Source of the DNA: an uncultured Dialister sp.
Lineage (GTDB): Bacteria; Bacillota; Negativicutes; Veillonellales; Dialisteraceae
Assembly: GCA_934178345.1 (NCBI GenBank)
Contig: CAKPQG010000012.1
Span: forward strand, 8,482-72,481
Reading direction: 5' to 3'
Length of the DNA: 64,000 nucleotides
This document shows, piece after piece, positions 1 through 8,460 of the stretch. Under the pieces are notes generated by a model, which saw only the letters and a program-made list of their open reading frames with translations, made no database searches and was not told where the DNA came from. Both the position numbers and the translations under genes were made by a program. How positions within the stretch are numbered: the stretch's first letter is position 1; each line of letters opens with the position of its first letter.

Positions 1-731
1 TCAAAGGGCAGGCGGGCATCGTCCGCATGTCCGACGTGGCGGCGCTCAAAGATGAAACGGGGCCGATCACCATCCTTCGCACGGATAAGCAGCGCGCTAT
101 CATCATCGGTGCGAATCCCGGCGGGCAGGATCTGAACGGGCTCATCCAGCGTTTCACGAAGGATCTCAACCAGACGGGCCTTCCGAAATCGGTGAATTTC
201 CGCTTCTCCGGACAGGCTGACAGTATGCGTGAAAGCTTCATAGAGCTTTTGTCGGCGCTTCTCATGGGGATGCTCCTCGTGTACATGATCCTTTCCGTCC
301 TCTATGAATCGGTGAAGACTTCTTTTATCCGTATGTTCTCGCTGCCTTTCGGCCTCATCGGCTCGCTTCTCTTCCTCTTCCTCATGAATGACACCATCAA
401 TATCTATTCCATGATCGGCATCATCGTCATGGACGGCGTGGTCGCGAAGAATGGTACGCTGCTCCTCGACTATACGCTGACGCTCATGCATCAGCACGGC
501 ATGGCGGCGAAAGAGGCTGTCATAGCGGCCGGTCGCGCGCGTCTGCGCCCGATCTTCATGACGACCTTCACCATGATCGTCGGCATGCTCCCGACAGCCC
601 TCGCCCTGACGGCGGGCTCGGAGACACGAAGCTCTATGGCGTGGGTCATCATCGGCGGCCTCATCACCTCGACTCTTTTCACGCTCCTCGTCATCCCGAT
701 GATTTTCCTGTTCTTCCAGAGAGAAGAGTAA
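1..731 (+). CDS. RND efflux transporter, C-terminal part (5' end outside window)
   Basis: The reading frame is open from the window edge (frame of position 3) to TAA at 729-731, so only the last ~243 residues of a ~1000-residue HAE1/AcrB-type inner-membrane drug or metabolite/proton antiporter are present. The visible part has a periplasmic stretch, then hydrophobic helices with the RND signature GIIVMDGVVAKNGTLLLDYT, whose Lys matches the proton-relay Lys of AcrB, and the repeat-2 motif RLRPIFMTTFTMIVGMLP. The frame has no start in the window; the ATG at 27 is internal. It is a different gene from the full RND pump at 15379. The substrate cannot be inferred. A mosaic repeat unit follows directly after the stop. 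Confidence 0.9.
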   Translation, partial: KGQAGIVRMSDVAALKDETGPITILRTDKQRAIIIGANPGGQDLNGLIQRFTKDLNQTGLPKSVNFRFSGQADSMRESFIELLSALLMGMLLVYMILSVLYESVKTSFIRMFSLPFGLIGSLLFLFLMNDTINIYSMIGIIVMDGVVAKNGTLLLDYTLTLMHQHGMAAKEAVIAAGRARLRPIFMTTFTMIVGMLPTALALTAGSETRSSMAWVIIGGLITSTLFTLLVIPMIFLFFQREE

Positions 732-983
732 AGGGGTTCAGGGTTCAAGGTTCAGGGTTAGCCCGTGGGGCGTGCTGCCTCTTGATTACGTATGAAAGCT
801 CTGCTCGAATGAGGAATTAGGAATGAAGGTGGCGGCTTCGCCGCGAATATATATGGGGCGATGCCCGAAGGTGGCAGGTAAGATACCTTCGGGCATCGCC
901 TCTATTTATACTCGCGGTGAAGCCGCCACTACAACCCGTTGAACCTGAACCCTGAACCCTGAACCCTCAACCCGTTCTCCTTT
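732..983. repeat. Two mosaic repeat units in head-to-head inverted arrangement
   Basis: GGTTCAGGGTT-type heptamers open the region (735-760) and the reverse-complement AACCCTGAACCC array closes it (about 935-975). Between them arms 829-872 and 885-929 are near-perfect inverted copies, each holding the GGCGGCTTCGCCGC palindrome and the GGGCGATGCCCGAAGGT block, with a 12-nt loop. The whole could fold into a long hairpin and may act as a terminator or RNA stabiliser for the RND gene; no function is demonstrated. Confidence 0.8.
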
Positions 984-986
984 TTG

Positions 987-995
987 TGGTACAAT
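987..995 (+). promoter_or_regulatory. Extended -10 promoter element of the M48 protease gene
   Basis: TGGTACAAT is an extended -10 (TG at 987-988, TACAAT at 990-995) with no convincing -35. It lies immediately after the last CCCTGAA-type repeats and about 43 nt before the chosen start at 1038. Confidence 0.5.
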
Positions 996-1037
996 ATGAC
1001 CAGAAGAATGACACTATCATTTCCGGGAGGTGTTTCT

Positions 1038-2162
1038 ATGAAATCGTGGAAGAAGCGCAGCATTTCTGCGGCTCTGGCACTGACCTGCGTGGCTGCGCCC
1101 ATGGCGTATCCGATGACAGCGTATGCGGCGACGACGGCGCAGAAGATCCTGTACGGCGCGGCGGCGATGCTTTTCATTTCCAGCTACTACTCCAGAATGG
1201 ACGATCACAACCAGTTGCAGCTTCTGGATCAGTGTCAGCAGGAGACGGGCGTCTACGACTCGGCGGAGGCGGATAACCGTGTGCAGACCGTGTACCAGAA
1301 TCTGAAGGATACGGGGCATGTGCTGCGTGACTACAAGGTCTACGTATCGCCGAGCGAGGACATCAATGCGTTTGCCAGCTTAGGCGGCGTGCTATGCGTG
1401 AACAAGGGGACGCTCGATGCGATGGATGATGATGAGCTTGCCTACGTCATGGCGCATGAGATCGCGCACGGCGAGAAGCGGCACAGCGTGAACGGTGTCA
1501 AGAAGCGCGTGGGGCTGGTGACGGCGCTGAATATTTATCTCGGAGATGCTTCGTATGGGGAGTATCTTCTGGGAAATATCGCGGCAAACTATGTGTCGAA
1601 TGCGGTCTTCACCAAGGATCAGGAGAAGCAGGCGGATGACTGGGGTTTCCAGTACCTTGTCGAAGCGGGCTATAACCCGGGCGGCGGTGCGGCGTCTATG
1701 GAAGTGCTGCGTGCGAAATACGGCGAGAGCTCGCCGTCAGGCATCAAGGCAGTCCTTGCCCCGGGCAATCACCCGAAGACCAGCGACCGCATCCATAAAA
1801 ATCTCAAATGGATGAATGCTTACTCGGGCAAACATGTCGAAGTCAAGGATGACTGGATCGTGGTGAATGGGGAGAAAGCCTTCCAGCCCGTCGCGGACAA
1901 TGCGTACAGCCAGAAGGAGCGCCTCTATCTCACCGCGGGCAAGCTCGTGAAGCTGTATCACGCGGGTCATGTTCCTGATGCGGTTCTCGATGGAAATCAG
2001 ATCTACTGCGGAGATACGGCCATTTACGAGCTGTCTTCGGAAGAAAATGGCAAAGCCTATACCGATGCGCTGAATCAGGGGATCCGGAAGGATCGCGGCG
2101 AACGTGTCGTCAGTGATTTTGATATCGATAAAAGGGGGAAGAAAGTGACTAGTGACTGGTGA
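1038..2162 (+). CDS. Secreted M48-family zinc metalloprotease
   Basis: The start is set at 1038 because GGGAGGTG (1026-1033) sits just before it and a clean signal peptide follows (KKRSISAALALTCVAAPMA, Ala-rich cleavage site near TAYA). The 374-residue product has the gluzincin zinc motif HEIAH (His140, Glu141, His144 from this start) and a downstream DQEKQADDWG segment that supplies the third zinc ligand in M48 proteins. This resembles periplasmic BepA/YfgC-like or Oma1-like M48 proteases without the membrane helices of HtpX, so a role in envelope protein quality control is inferred. The last residues (VTSDW) and the TGA stop are encoded by the GTGACTAGTGACTGG repeat, so the native C-terminus may have been altered by repeat insertion. 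Confidence 0.88.
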   Translation: MKSWKKRSISAALALTCVAAPMAYPMTAYAATTAQKILYGAAAMLFISSYYSRMDDHNQLQLLDQCQQETGVYDSAEADNRVQTVYQNLKDTGHVLRDYKVYVSPSEDINAFASLGGVLCVNKGTLDAMDDDELAYVMAHEIAHGEKRHSVNGVKKRVGLVTALNIYLGDASYGEYLLGNIAANYVSNAVFTKDQEKQADDWGFQYLVEAGYNPGGGAASMEVLRAKYGESSPSGIKAVLAPGNHPKTSDRIHKNLKWMNAYSGKHVEVKDDWIVVNGEKAFQPVADNAYSQKERLYLTAGKLVKLYHAGHVPDAVLDGNQIYCGDTAIYELSSEENGKAYTDALNQGIRKDRGERVVSDFDIDKRGKKVTSDW

Positions 2163-2596
2163 CTAGGAGACTAGGAGACATCAGACTCTTGCGTTGTCAT
2201 TTCGAGCATAGCGAGAAATCTTTCTTGCAGACCGATAAACGATGGATGTGTAAAAGGAGAAATACATAGCACCAAGGCGTCGTTTCCGTACAGTGCTTAT
2301 GTGATCCTGACCTGAGTGCAAGAAATATCCCTCGACTGCGCTCGGGATGACGATACAGAAAAGGGTATCCTCAAAAAGTTTGAAAGCAGGAATGAGTGGC
2401 TAGGGATTAGGAGCTTCGAGTGACTAGTGACTGGTGACTTGAATACTGCCTTCGGGCATCGCCCTATTTATACTCCGCGGCGAAGCCGCCACCTTCATTC
2501 CTAATTCCTAATTCCTAATTCCTCATTTAAGCAAAGCTTTCATCCACAATCAGTGGACGGTACGGTCCACGAGCTAACCCTGAACCTTCATTTTCA
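2149..2596. repeat. Mosaic repeat region after the M48 gene
   Basis: The region starts inside the preceding CDS with GTGACTR heptamers (2149-2180). Next is a GTCATTTCGAGC...GAAATCT-type repeat (about 2196-2360). A canonical unit follows (about 2375-2596): TTTGAAAGCAGG, CTAGGGATTAGG, GTGACT array, CTTCGGGCATCGCC, GCGGCGAAGCCGC palindrome, ATTCCTA heptamers (2491-2525), a CAATCAGTGGACGG block and AACCCTGAACC. No gene or promoter was recognised in this gap. Confidence 0.8.
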
Positions 2597-2609
2597 AAGG
2601 ACGATTTCC

Positions 2610-3545
2610 ATGAAAAAATTACTATCCATTTTACTTCTGCTGCTTATTGTTTGCGGCTGCGGGCTGGGTGCGCTCATCTGGGTGACACCGCCGCCGCCTA
2701 CGCCGCCGATGTTCGTGCCGCCGCCTCCGTCGCAGGCTGTCTCGGCTGCTCTGATCGATGGGAATACGGGCGAGGTGCTGGCGGATAAGGAAGGACATCT
2801 GCGTATCTATCCTGCAAGTACGACGAAGATCCTGACCTGCATCATTGCGCTCGAAGAGGGCAAGGCGAAGCTGGATCAGAATGCGGTGATTTCTCCGCGC
2901 GCGATGGCGCAGGACGGGACGAATATCGGCCTTCGTCCGGATATGCCGCTCTCACTTCACCAGCTGCTGTACGGGATGATGCTGATCTCCGGCAATGACG
3001 CGGCTGTCTCTGTCGCAGAGACGGTGGGCGGCTCGTATGATCGTTTCATCGAGATGATGAATGAAAAGGCAGCTTCCATCGGGGTGCATGATTCCCATTT
3101 CGCAAATCCGAATGGTCTGACGAATCCGAACCACTATACGACGGCCTATGATATGGTGAAGATCGCGGCGTATGCGATGAAGAATCCTGATTTCCGGGAT
3201 ATCGTGAAGCGTCCTGTGTATCCGATGACCTATCGGAATGGAGTGTATCGCAATGTGGAAAACCGCAATGAATTCCTGACGAGCCACTATGAAGGGGCGA
3301 ATGGCGTGAAAACGGGCATGACAGAAGCGGCGGGGGAATGTCTCGTCGCTTCCGCCGAGCGCAATGGCCGGCTTATGATCGTGGCACTCTACCATGATAC
3401 GAATCGCTGGAAGGAAGCACAGACATGGCTCGACTATGGCTTTGCAGAAGCGGAGAAGAAGGCGGAGTATGAAAGACAGCTCGCCGCAGAGCCGAAGGTG
3501 TACAAGCTGGTGAACCAGTTCTTAGGGAGGGAGCCTCGTGACTAG
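2610..3545 (+). CDS. D-alanyl-D-alanine carboxypeptidase (peptidase S11, PBP5-like)
   Basis: This enzyme removes the terminal D-Ala of peptidoglycan pentapeptides on the outside of the inner membrane. The 311-residue protein begins at 2610 (AAAGGA upstream at 2597-2602) with a hydrophobic N-terminus containing LLIVCGC, which could be a signal peptide or lipobox, then a Pro-rich linker. All three active-site motifs of the S11 serine acyltransferases are present: STTK (Ser70, Lys73), SGN (127-129) and KTG (234-236). It lacks the long C-terminal PBP5-C domain, so it is a short form. Its TAG stop overlaps the GTG start of divIC by 8 bp, implying cotranscription and translational coupling. Confidence 0.92.
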   Translation: MKKLLSILLLLLIVCGCGLGALIWVTPPPPTPPMFVPPPPSQAVSAALIDGNTGEVLADKEGHLRIYPASTTKILTCIIALEEGKAKLDQNAVISPRAMAQDGTNIGLRPDMPLSLHQLLYGMMLISGNDAAVSVAETVGGSYDRFIEMMNEKAASIGVHDSHFANPNGLTNPNHYTTAYDMVKIAAYAMKNPDFRDIVKRPVYPMTYRNGVYRNVENRNEFLTSHYEGANGVKTGMTEAAGECLVASAERNGRLMIVALYHDTNRWKEAQTWLDYGFAEAEKKAEYERQLAAEPKVYKLVNQFLGREPRD

Positions 3546-3837
3546 GAGAAGGAAACCGCCGTTTCTGGTGCGGCTTTTCCCGCACAGCCCGATCCTGCGT
3601 GTTCTTTTCGTCGTCATGCTCCTGTTCTCGCTCTGCATTGTCTTCCGCAGCGGGTATCATTTCTATCAGATCCGCCAGCAGGAGGCGCTGCTTCTGGAGG
3701 AGAAGGAGAGGCTGTCCAGGGAGAAGGCGGAGCTCTCAAAGAAGCGGGAGGATCTCAAGGATGACGGACAGCTGGAAAAGAAGGCGCGTCAGGAGCTCGG
3801 CCTCGTCAAGCCCGGAGAAGTGCCGTATGTGAGATGA
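3538..3837 (+). CDS. divIC: Septum formation initiator, DivIC/FtsB family
   Basis: This small bitopic division protein is expected to join the DivIB/FtsL (FtsQLB) complex at the septum. The 99-residue sequence shows a basic cytoplasmic N-terminus, one membrane helix (about 20-38) and a Lys/Glu-rich coiled coil (about 43-76), the usual PF04977 layout. The start is GTG at 3538 behind GGGAGGG (3526-3532), overlapping the stop of the carboxypeptidase. The overlap sequence is itself GTGACTAG, the heptamer motif that fills the intergenic regions. The downstream S1-domain gene is the same neighbour as in Bacillus (divIC-yabR). Confidence 0.88.
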   Translation: MTRRRKPPFLVRLFPHSPILRVLFVVMLLFSLCIVFRSGYHFYQIRQQEALLLEEKERLSREKAELSKKREDLKDDGQLEKKARQELGLVKPGEVPYVR

Positions 3838-3897
3838 GGCTGGGGGCTGGTAGCTAGTGACTGGTAGCTAGTCACCTCTCATCTCTCTTCAAGCTTC

Positions 3898-3926
3898 TTG
3901 CTATTCCTTAAAAAATCACGTATAAT
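3898..3926 (+). promoter_or_regulatory. Sigma-70-type promoter of the S1-domain gene
   Basis: TTGCTA (3898-3903), a 17-bp spacer and TATAAT (3921-3926) precede the gene at 3996 by about 70 nt. GTGACTG/TAGCTAG repeat remnants (3846-3880) lie just upstream. Confidence 0.7.
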
Positions 3927-3995
3927 TTAAATCGTATTTGTTTCGAGGAATTTGGAGAGGGCGAGCGCCTTCCCAAGGAAGGATTTTTTTGTTAG

Positions 3996-4511
3996 ATGGC
4001 TTTAGAAGTCGGAAGTATTGTGGAAGGAACCGTTTCAGGGATTGCAAAATTCGGTGCGTTTGTGGAACTGCCGGAAAACAAGGTGGGGCTGGTTCATATT
4101 TCAGAAGTCGCCAATGAATATGTGAGTGATGTGGCGCAGTATCTCAAGGTGAAGGATACGGTGAAGGTGAAGGTCATCTCCATCGATGAGAAAGGCAAGA
4201 TCGCGCTCTCGATCAAACAGGCGCAGCCGAAGACGGAAGAGAAGACGGCTCGTTTCCCCAGAAAGGAAGGCAGCGAGCATCGTTTCCAGAAAAAAGAAGG
4301 CTTCGAGGGAAGAGCTCCTCTGCACGAAGCGCCGCGTATGCCCGAGCGCCGTCCGTTTGCCGGCGGTTATCGTTCGCCGCGTCATGAGGCGCCCGCTTCT
4401 TTTGAAGATAAGCTGAACCGTTTCCTGAAAGACAGCGATGAACGGCTTCTGGATCTGAAGAGAAATGTAGAATCCAAACGTGGTGGTCGTGGCGGCCGCC
4501 ATTCTGACTGA
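3996..4511 (+). CDS. yabR: S1 RNA-binding domain protein, YabR/GSP13-like
   Basis: Residues 5-75 form an S1 OB-fold (GSIVEGTVSGIAKFGAFVEL, VGLVHISEV, KVKVISIDEKGKIALSIKQA), which binds RNA and is found in small ribosome-associated proteins of Firmicutes. The remaining ~95 residues are a basic, low-complexity tail rich in Arg, Glu and Pro, ending KRGGRGGRHSD, suggesting extra nucleic-acid contact. The start at 3996 follows AAGGAAGGA (3975-3983). It lies between divIC and ppx/tilS, matching the conserved divIC-yabR-tilS-hpt-ftsH cluster. A precise role is not established. Confidence 0.85.
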   Translation: MALEVGSIVEGTVSGIAKFGAFVELPENKVGLVHISEVANEYVSDVAQYLKVKDTVKVKVISIDEKGKIALSIKQAQPKTEEKTARFPRKEGSEHRFQKKEGFEGRAPLHEAPRMPERRPFAGGYRSPRHEAPASFEDKLNRFLKDSDERLLDLKRNVESKRGGRGGRHSD

Positions 4512-4518
4512 GCATGAG

Positions 4519-4553
4519 AGGAGATGTAACGGGATGAGTTATGTCTCCTTTTT
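4519..4553 (+). terminator. Intrinsic terminator after yabR
   Basis: GGAGATGTAAC pairs with GTTATGTCTCC (two non-canonical pairs) around a 7-nt loop, followed by TTTTT. Confidence 0.7.
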
Positions 4554-4597
4554 GCGTGACGAGAGTGTCTAACATCTCTCGTTGACCGAATGCCACA

Positions 4598-4748
4598 AAG
4601 TGAGGAGTGAGGAGTTAGGAGTGGTGGTGCGGCGCAAAATAATAGAAAGCGCCGCGAGTAGGAATCCGATTTTTCTAAATTTCGCGGCGCTTCTTTATTT
4701 GTGCGCCGCTCCTTCACTTCTCACTTCTCACTTCTCACTCCTAACTTT
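4598..4748. repeat. Inverted pair of class-B repeat units
   Basis: GAGTGAGGAGTTAGGAGT heptamer-like sequence and a GTGCGGCGC...GCGCCGC core (about 4625-4662) are mirrored by GCGGCGCTTC...TGCGCCGC (about 4682-4712) and CACTTCT/CACTCCT heptamers (4715-4745). The two halves are reverse complements and could form a long hairpin upstream of ppx. Confidence 0.75.
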
Positions 4749-4809
4749 ACGTAAAGTTTTGAAAGACAGATGAAAGAAGTGCTTGCTGCACCATTTCAAG
4801 GAGGCTCTT

Positions 4810-5721
4810 ATGCGCGCGATCATTGATATCGGAACGAATTCGGTCCGTCTTTTGATGGCAGAGAAGGATGAAAAGGGAGAGTGGAAGACCCTTCGGAAAG
4901 AACTTCGCAGCACCCGGCTGGGGGAAGGCATGACGGATAAGGCGACCATCGGTCAGGGGGCGAAGGAAAGGACGCTCTCTGCCGTGGGGGAATTTACCGC
5001 CATGGCCAAGCTCGAAGGAGCGGAGGATATCTTCGCCTATGGTACGTCCATCATGCGCGATGCGTCGAATGGGGAGGAATTCGCTGATGAAGTGACGGCG
5101 GCTTCCGGTGTCCCTGTCCGCATTCTTTCGGGGAAGGAAGAAGCGTACTACAGCTACATCGGCGCGGCTGGGACGTCTGGCGTTATCACGTCCGTCGTCG
5201 ATATCGGCGGTGGTTCGACAGAGATCTGTGTGGGATTCGGCACCGATGTCGGTGCGCGGCACAGTTTCCGCCTCGGATGTGTGCGCTGCTCGAAGCAGTT
5301 CGATACCACCACAGCCAGAGGACGCGCGGAGCTGAAGAAACATTGCTTCACGCTTTTCCGTGAGACGGATCTCATGGAGTCCATGCGGAATGTCAAGCGC
5401 TGGATCGGTGTCGGCGGGACTGTCACCTCGCTGGCTTCGATGCTGCAGGAGCTCGAAGTGTATGATTCGTCAAAGGTACAGGACTATGTGATCCATCCGG
5501 AAGACGTGTCAAAAATTCTCGAGAAATTATCTAAAATGTCCTATGATGACAAGTGCCATATGAAAGGCCTCTTGCCATCCCGCGCCGACATCATCGTGGC
5601 CGGCGTCGTCATCTTGGATAGCCTCATGGAGTACTTCGCCCTCTCGGAAATCACCGTGAGTGACCGCGACCTTTCCGAAGGCTTGCTCGATGCGGACGTC
5701 ATCTCACCGACGGAAAAGTAA
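4810..5721 (+). CDS. ppx: Ppx/GppA family phosphatase
   Basis: An exopolyphosphatase / guanosine-pentaphosphate phosphohydrolase of the ASKHA fold. The start at 4810 is preceded by AAGGAGGC and gives MRAIIDIGTNSVRLLMAEKD, the family's phosphate-1 loop at the very N-terminus. A second nucleotide/phosphate loop VVDIGGGSTEICVG lies near residue 130. At 303 residues it is the short form with only the two Ppx/GppA domains and no C-terminal HD-like domain, as in many Firmicutes. Whether polyphosphate or pppGpp is the substrate cannot be told. It sits inside the divIC-yabR-tilS-hpt-ftsH cluster, where Bacillus has spoIIE. Confidence 0.88.
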   Translation: MRAIIDIGTNSVRLLMAEKDEKGEWKTLRKELRSTRLGEGMTDKATIGQGAKERTLSAVGEFTAMAKLEGAEDIFAYGTSIMRDASNGEEFADEVTAASGVPVRILSGKEEAYYSYIGAAGTSGVITSVVDIGGGSTEICVGFGTDVGARHSFRLGCVRCSKQFDTTTARGRAELKKHCFTLFRETDLMESMRNVKRWIGVGGTVTSLASMLQELEVYDSSKVQDYVIHPEDVSKILEKLSKMSYDDKCHMKGLLPSRADIIVAGVVILDSLMEYFALSEITVSDRDLSEGLLDADVISPTEK

Positions 5722-6113
5722 GGGACTAGTGGCTGGAGACTAGTGACTGGTGGCTGGAGACTAGTGACTAGTGACTGGTGACTAGTGACTGGGGACTGGG
5801 GATTAGACTAGGAGACTTGGAGACATCAGACTCTTGCTTTGTCATTTCAAGCATAGCGAGAAATCTTTCTTGCAGACCGATAAACGATGGATGTGCGAAA
5901 GCAGGGATGAGATACCTCAAGTGACTGGTGACTTGAATACTGCTTTCGGGCATCGCCCTATACATATTCGCGGCGCAGCCGCCACCTTCATTCCTAATTC
6001 CTAATTCCTCATTCGAGCAGAGCTTTCATTCACAATCAAGGGGAGGCACGTCCCACGGGCTAATCCCTAATCCCTAGCTACTAATCCCTGGCTACTAGTC
6101 CCAAGTCCCCACT
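5722..6113. repeat. Mosaic repeat region between ppx and tilS
   Basis: GGGACTAGTGGCTGG heptamers abut the ppx stop (5724-5820). Then come a TGTCATTTC...GAAATC repeat with an adjoining GCAGACCGATAAACGATGG block also found at 2230 (about 5838-5905), the TTTCGGGCATCGCC block (5942-5955), the GCGGCGCAGCCGC palindrome, ATTCCTA heptamers, and CTAATCC/CTAGTCC heptamers ending at 6113. No coding sequence or clear promoter was found in the gap. Confidence 0.8.
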
Positions 6114-6129
6114 TTCCCAGGAGCAAATT

Positions 6130-7563
6130 ATGAAAAAACAATCATCTCCTTTTATCGCGAAGATCCTCTCCTTTGCGCGGGAAAAGAAATTATGGCAGAG
6201 AGGCGAGCGGATCCTCGCGGCGGTGTCCGGCGGGCCGGATTCGCTCGGGCTTCTGCTCTTTCTGCATGACATCGCGGAGAGGGAAGGGTTCTCTGTCGGC
6301 TGCTGCCTCGTACAGCATCATCTGCGCGAGGAGGCCGAAGAAGAGGCGCGGTATGTAGCGCGCATCTGTGAAAGGCTTGGGATCCCCTTCTTTCGCAGGG
6401 ACGTCTATGTCGAGAAGGCGAGACGCACCGGCGGCGGCTCCGTCGAGACAGTGGCGCGCACGCTCCGCTATGAGGCGCTGCGGGAGGTCAAAAAGGAAGC
6501 GGGATATACTTTGATCGCACTGGCGCATCATGCAGACGATCAGGCCGAGACGATCCTTTTTCACCTGCTGCGCGGGAGCGGCGCCCGCGGTCTGTCGGGC
6601 ATGGCGCCAAAGCATGACGAGCTGATCCGTCCCTTCCTCACGGTCACGAAGAAGGAAATCGAAGATTTCCTCACCGCTTTTCCCTACACGCCCTGCCATG
6701 ACGCCACGAATGATGAGATGGATGCGACGCGGAACCGCATCCGTCATCAGCTTCTCCCTGAGATGCTTTCCTATAATCCCAATCTGGTAGAGACGCTCCT
6801 GCATACGGCGGATATCCTTCGCGCTGAAGATGCCTGCATGGAAGAGGCCGCAGAGGCATGGCTCGCTTCTCACGGAGGGAAGGGGAGCCTTGAAAAGGAC
6901 GCTTTTCGCGGCCTTCCTCTCGCGATGCGGCGGCGTGTCCTTCAGAGGATGCTCCTTCACATGGGAGAGGAAGCGGTTGATTTCGACACACTCTCGCGGC
7001 TCACTCTTCTCGCAGAGACTGGGGAGACGGGGAAGCGCTCTTCGACGGCGCATGTGATGATGGAGATCGGCCAGCGCGATCTCTATTTCTACAAAGGCAA
7101 TACCAAAAAACAGGAAGAGGACGGTCTTTTCCTTCTCGCAAAGCATTTTTTTGAAAAATTCATGCAAAAAGATGTGGATAAACCCCAAGAGACGGCTATA
7201 ATAAGTGGCAAGGACAGCGCAGACACGCTCTGGCACATGGAAACCGTGCGCCTTCGGACGCGGCCGGCGCATCTGGCGCGGAACCAATACCTGCTGGATG
7301 CTGAAAAGGTGGGAGAAGTGAGGCTTCGCACGCCTGGGCCCGGCGAGCGCATGGCGGCGCTGGGGATGGATGGGACGAAGTCCATCAAGCGCATCCTGCA
7401 GGATGCCGGTATCCCCGCCGCGCTCCGGCCTCACTGGCCTGTTGCCGCGGATGAAAAAGAAATTTACTGGACCTGCCTTCTCCGCGGCAGCCGACACGGC
7501 CGCGTGACGGAGGAGACGAAAGAGTACCTGCTGCTGACGATTGATTTGGGCGAAAATGAGTGA
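6130..7563 (+). CDS. tilS: tRNA(Ile)-lysidine synthase
   Basis: TilS converts the wobble cytidine of tRNA-Ile(CAU) to lysidine using ATP and lysine, so AUA is read as Ile. The N-type PP-loop motif SGGPDS is at residues 33-38, followed by the conserved HHLRE-like segment (VQHHLREEAEEEARYV) and the HHADDQAETILFHLLRGSG motif typical of TilS. The protein is 477 residues, the long form with the C-terminal TilS_C domain. ATG at 6130 follows CAGGAG. The TGA stop lies in an AGTGACTGGTGAC repeat that begins exactly at the end of the gene. The tilS-hpt-ftsH order matches Bacillus. Confidence 0.95.
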   Translation: MKKQSSPFIAKILSFAREKKLWQRGERILAAVSGGPDSLGLLLFLHDIAEREGFSVGCCLVQHHLREEAEEEARYVARICERLGIPFFRRDVYVEKARRTGGGSVETVARTLRYEALREVKKEAGYTLIALAHHADDQAETILFHLLRGSGARGLSGMAPKHDELIRPFLTVTKKEIEDFLTAFPYTPCHDATNDEMDATRNRIRHQLLPEMLSYNPNLVETLLHTADILRAEDACMEEAAEAWLASHGGKGSLEKDAFRGLPLAMRRRVLQRMLLHMGEEAVDFDTLSRLTLLAETGETGKRSSTAHVMMEIGQRDLYFYKGNTKKQEEDGLFLLAKHFFEKFMQKDVDKPQETAIISGKDSADTLWHMETVRLRTRPAHLARNQYLLDAEKVGEVRLRTPGPGERMAALGMDGTKSIKRILQDAGIPAALRPHWPVAADEKEIYWTCLLRGSRHGRVTEETKEYLLLTIDLGENE

Positions 7564-7850
7564 CTGGTGACTAGGGACTAGGGACTGGTGACTAGTGACT
7601 AGGGATTAGCAGATAGTCATCCCTGTTTTCAAACTTGAAGTTTGAAAGCAGGCTATTCTTATTTCCTGTTTACGAAGCCTCATAGGTTTAACAGGTTCTG
7701 AAGGTTCAAAAGGTTCACAGGTCTCCCGCCTTTCGTGAATACCGCATATGTTAAAGCTCCGCGGCGCTTCTGATTTTTATGCGCCGCACCACCCCCCCTT
7801 TGAACCTCTTGAACCCATAGAACCCGCTCCCCCTCTTTCGCACGCAATCA
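7560..7850. repeat. Mosaic repeat region between tilS and hpt
   Basis: GTGACTR heptamers start at the tilS stop (7560-7610). A perfect palindrome with CCTG...CAGG ends and TTCAAACTTGAAGTTTGAA in its middle spans 7622-7652 (one internal mismatch). TTCTGAAGGTTC repeats (7690-7725), a class-B core GCGGCGCTTC...TGCGCCGC (7760-7787) and TTGAACC repeats (7798-7832) follow. No gene was recognised. Confidence 0.75.
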
Positions 7851-7908
7851 AATAGGCTACCCCGGATTTTATACTTTTTACTTCACATTTCATTGACAGG
7901 AGAATATC

Positions 7909-8460
7909 ATGGAAAATTTATCGAAAGACATCAAAACCGTACTTGTGACGAAAGAGCAGATCGCAGCGAAAGTGAAAGAAATCGGCGCTCAGATCACGAA
8001 AGACTACGAGGGCAAAGATGTCGTACTCGTCGGTATTCTGAAAGGGGCGATGCCTTTCCTCTGTGACCTGATGCGAGAAATCGATCTGCCGGTCACTCTC
8101 GATACCATGTGCGTGTCGAGCTATGGCAACAGCACCGTATCGAGCGGGCATGTCAAGATCAAGAAAGACCTGGACAAAGACATCCGCGGCAAGCATGTCA
8201 TCGTGGTCGAGGACATCATCGACACCGGCATCACCATGTCCCACCTCGTGCCGCTTCTGAAGGAGAGAGGCGCGGCTTCGGTGGAGCTCGCCATCTGTCT
8301 CAATAAGAAGGAACGCCGCGAAGCGGATGTGTATGTGAAGTATGTCGGTTTTGAAATTCCGGATGAATTCATCGTCGGCTATGGCTGCGACTATGCAGAA
8401 AAATACAGAAACCTCCCTGACGTCTGCGTGCTGGATCATAAAGTCTATACGAAGGCGTGA
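7909..8460 (+). CDS. hpt: Hypoxanthine phosphoribosyltransferase
   Basis: This purine salvage enzyme transfers the ribose-phosphate of PRPP to hypoxanthine or guanine. The type I PRTase PRPP-binding motif VVVEDIIDTGITM is at about residues 97-109, and VLVGILKGAMPFL near residue 44 is the conserved loop I. Length (183 residues) is normal. The start follows GACAGGAGAATATC. In Bacillus HprT also interacts functionally with the neighbouring TilS/FtsH region; here only the synteny is visible. The TGA stop is immediately followed by CTGGTGG/GTGACTAG repeat. Confidence 0.95.
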   Translation: MENLSKDIKTVLVTKEQIAAKVKEIGAQITKDYEGKDVVLVGILKGAMPFLCDLMREIDLPVTLDTMCVSSYGNSTVSSGHVKIKKDLDKDIRGKHVIVVEDIIDTGITMSHLVPLLKERGAASVELAICLNKKERREADVYVKYVGFEIPDEFIVGYGCDYAEKYRNLPDVCVLDHKVYTKA

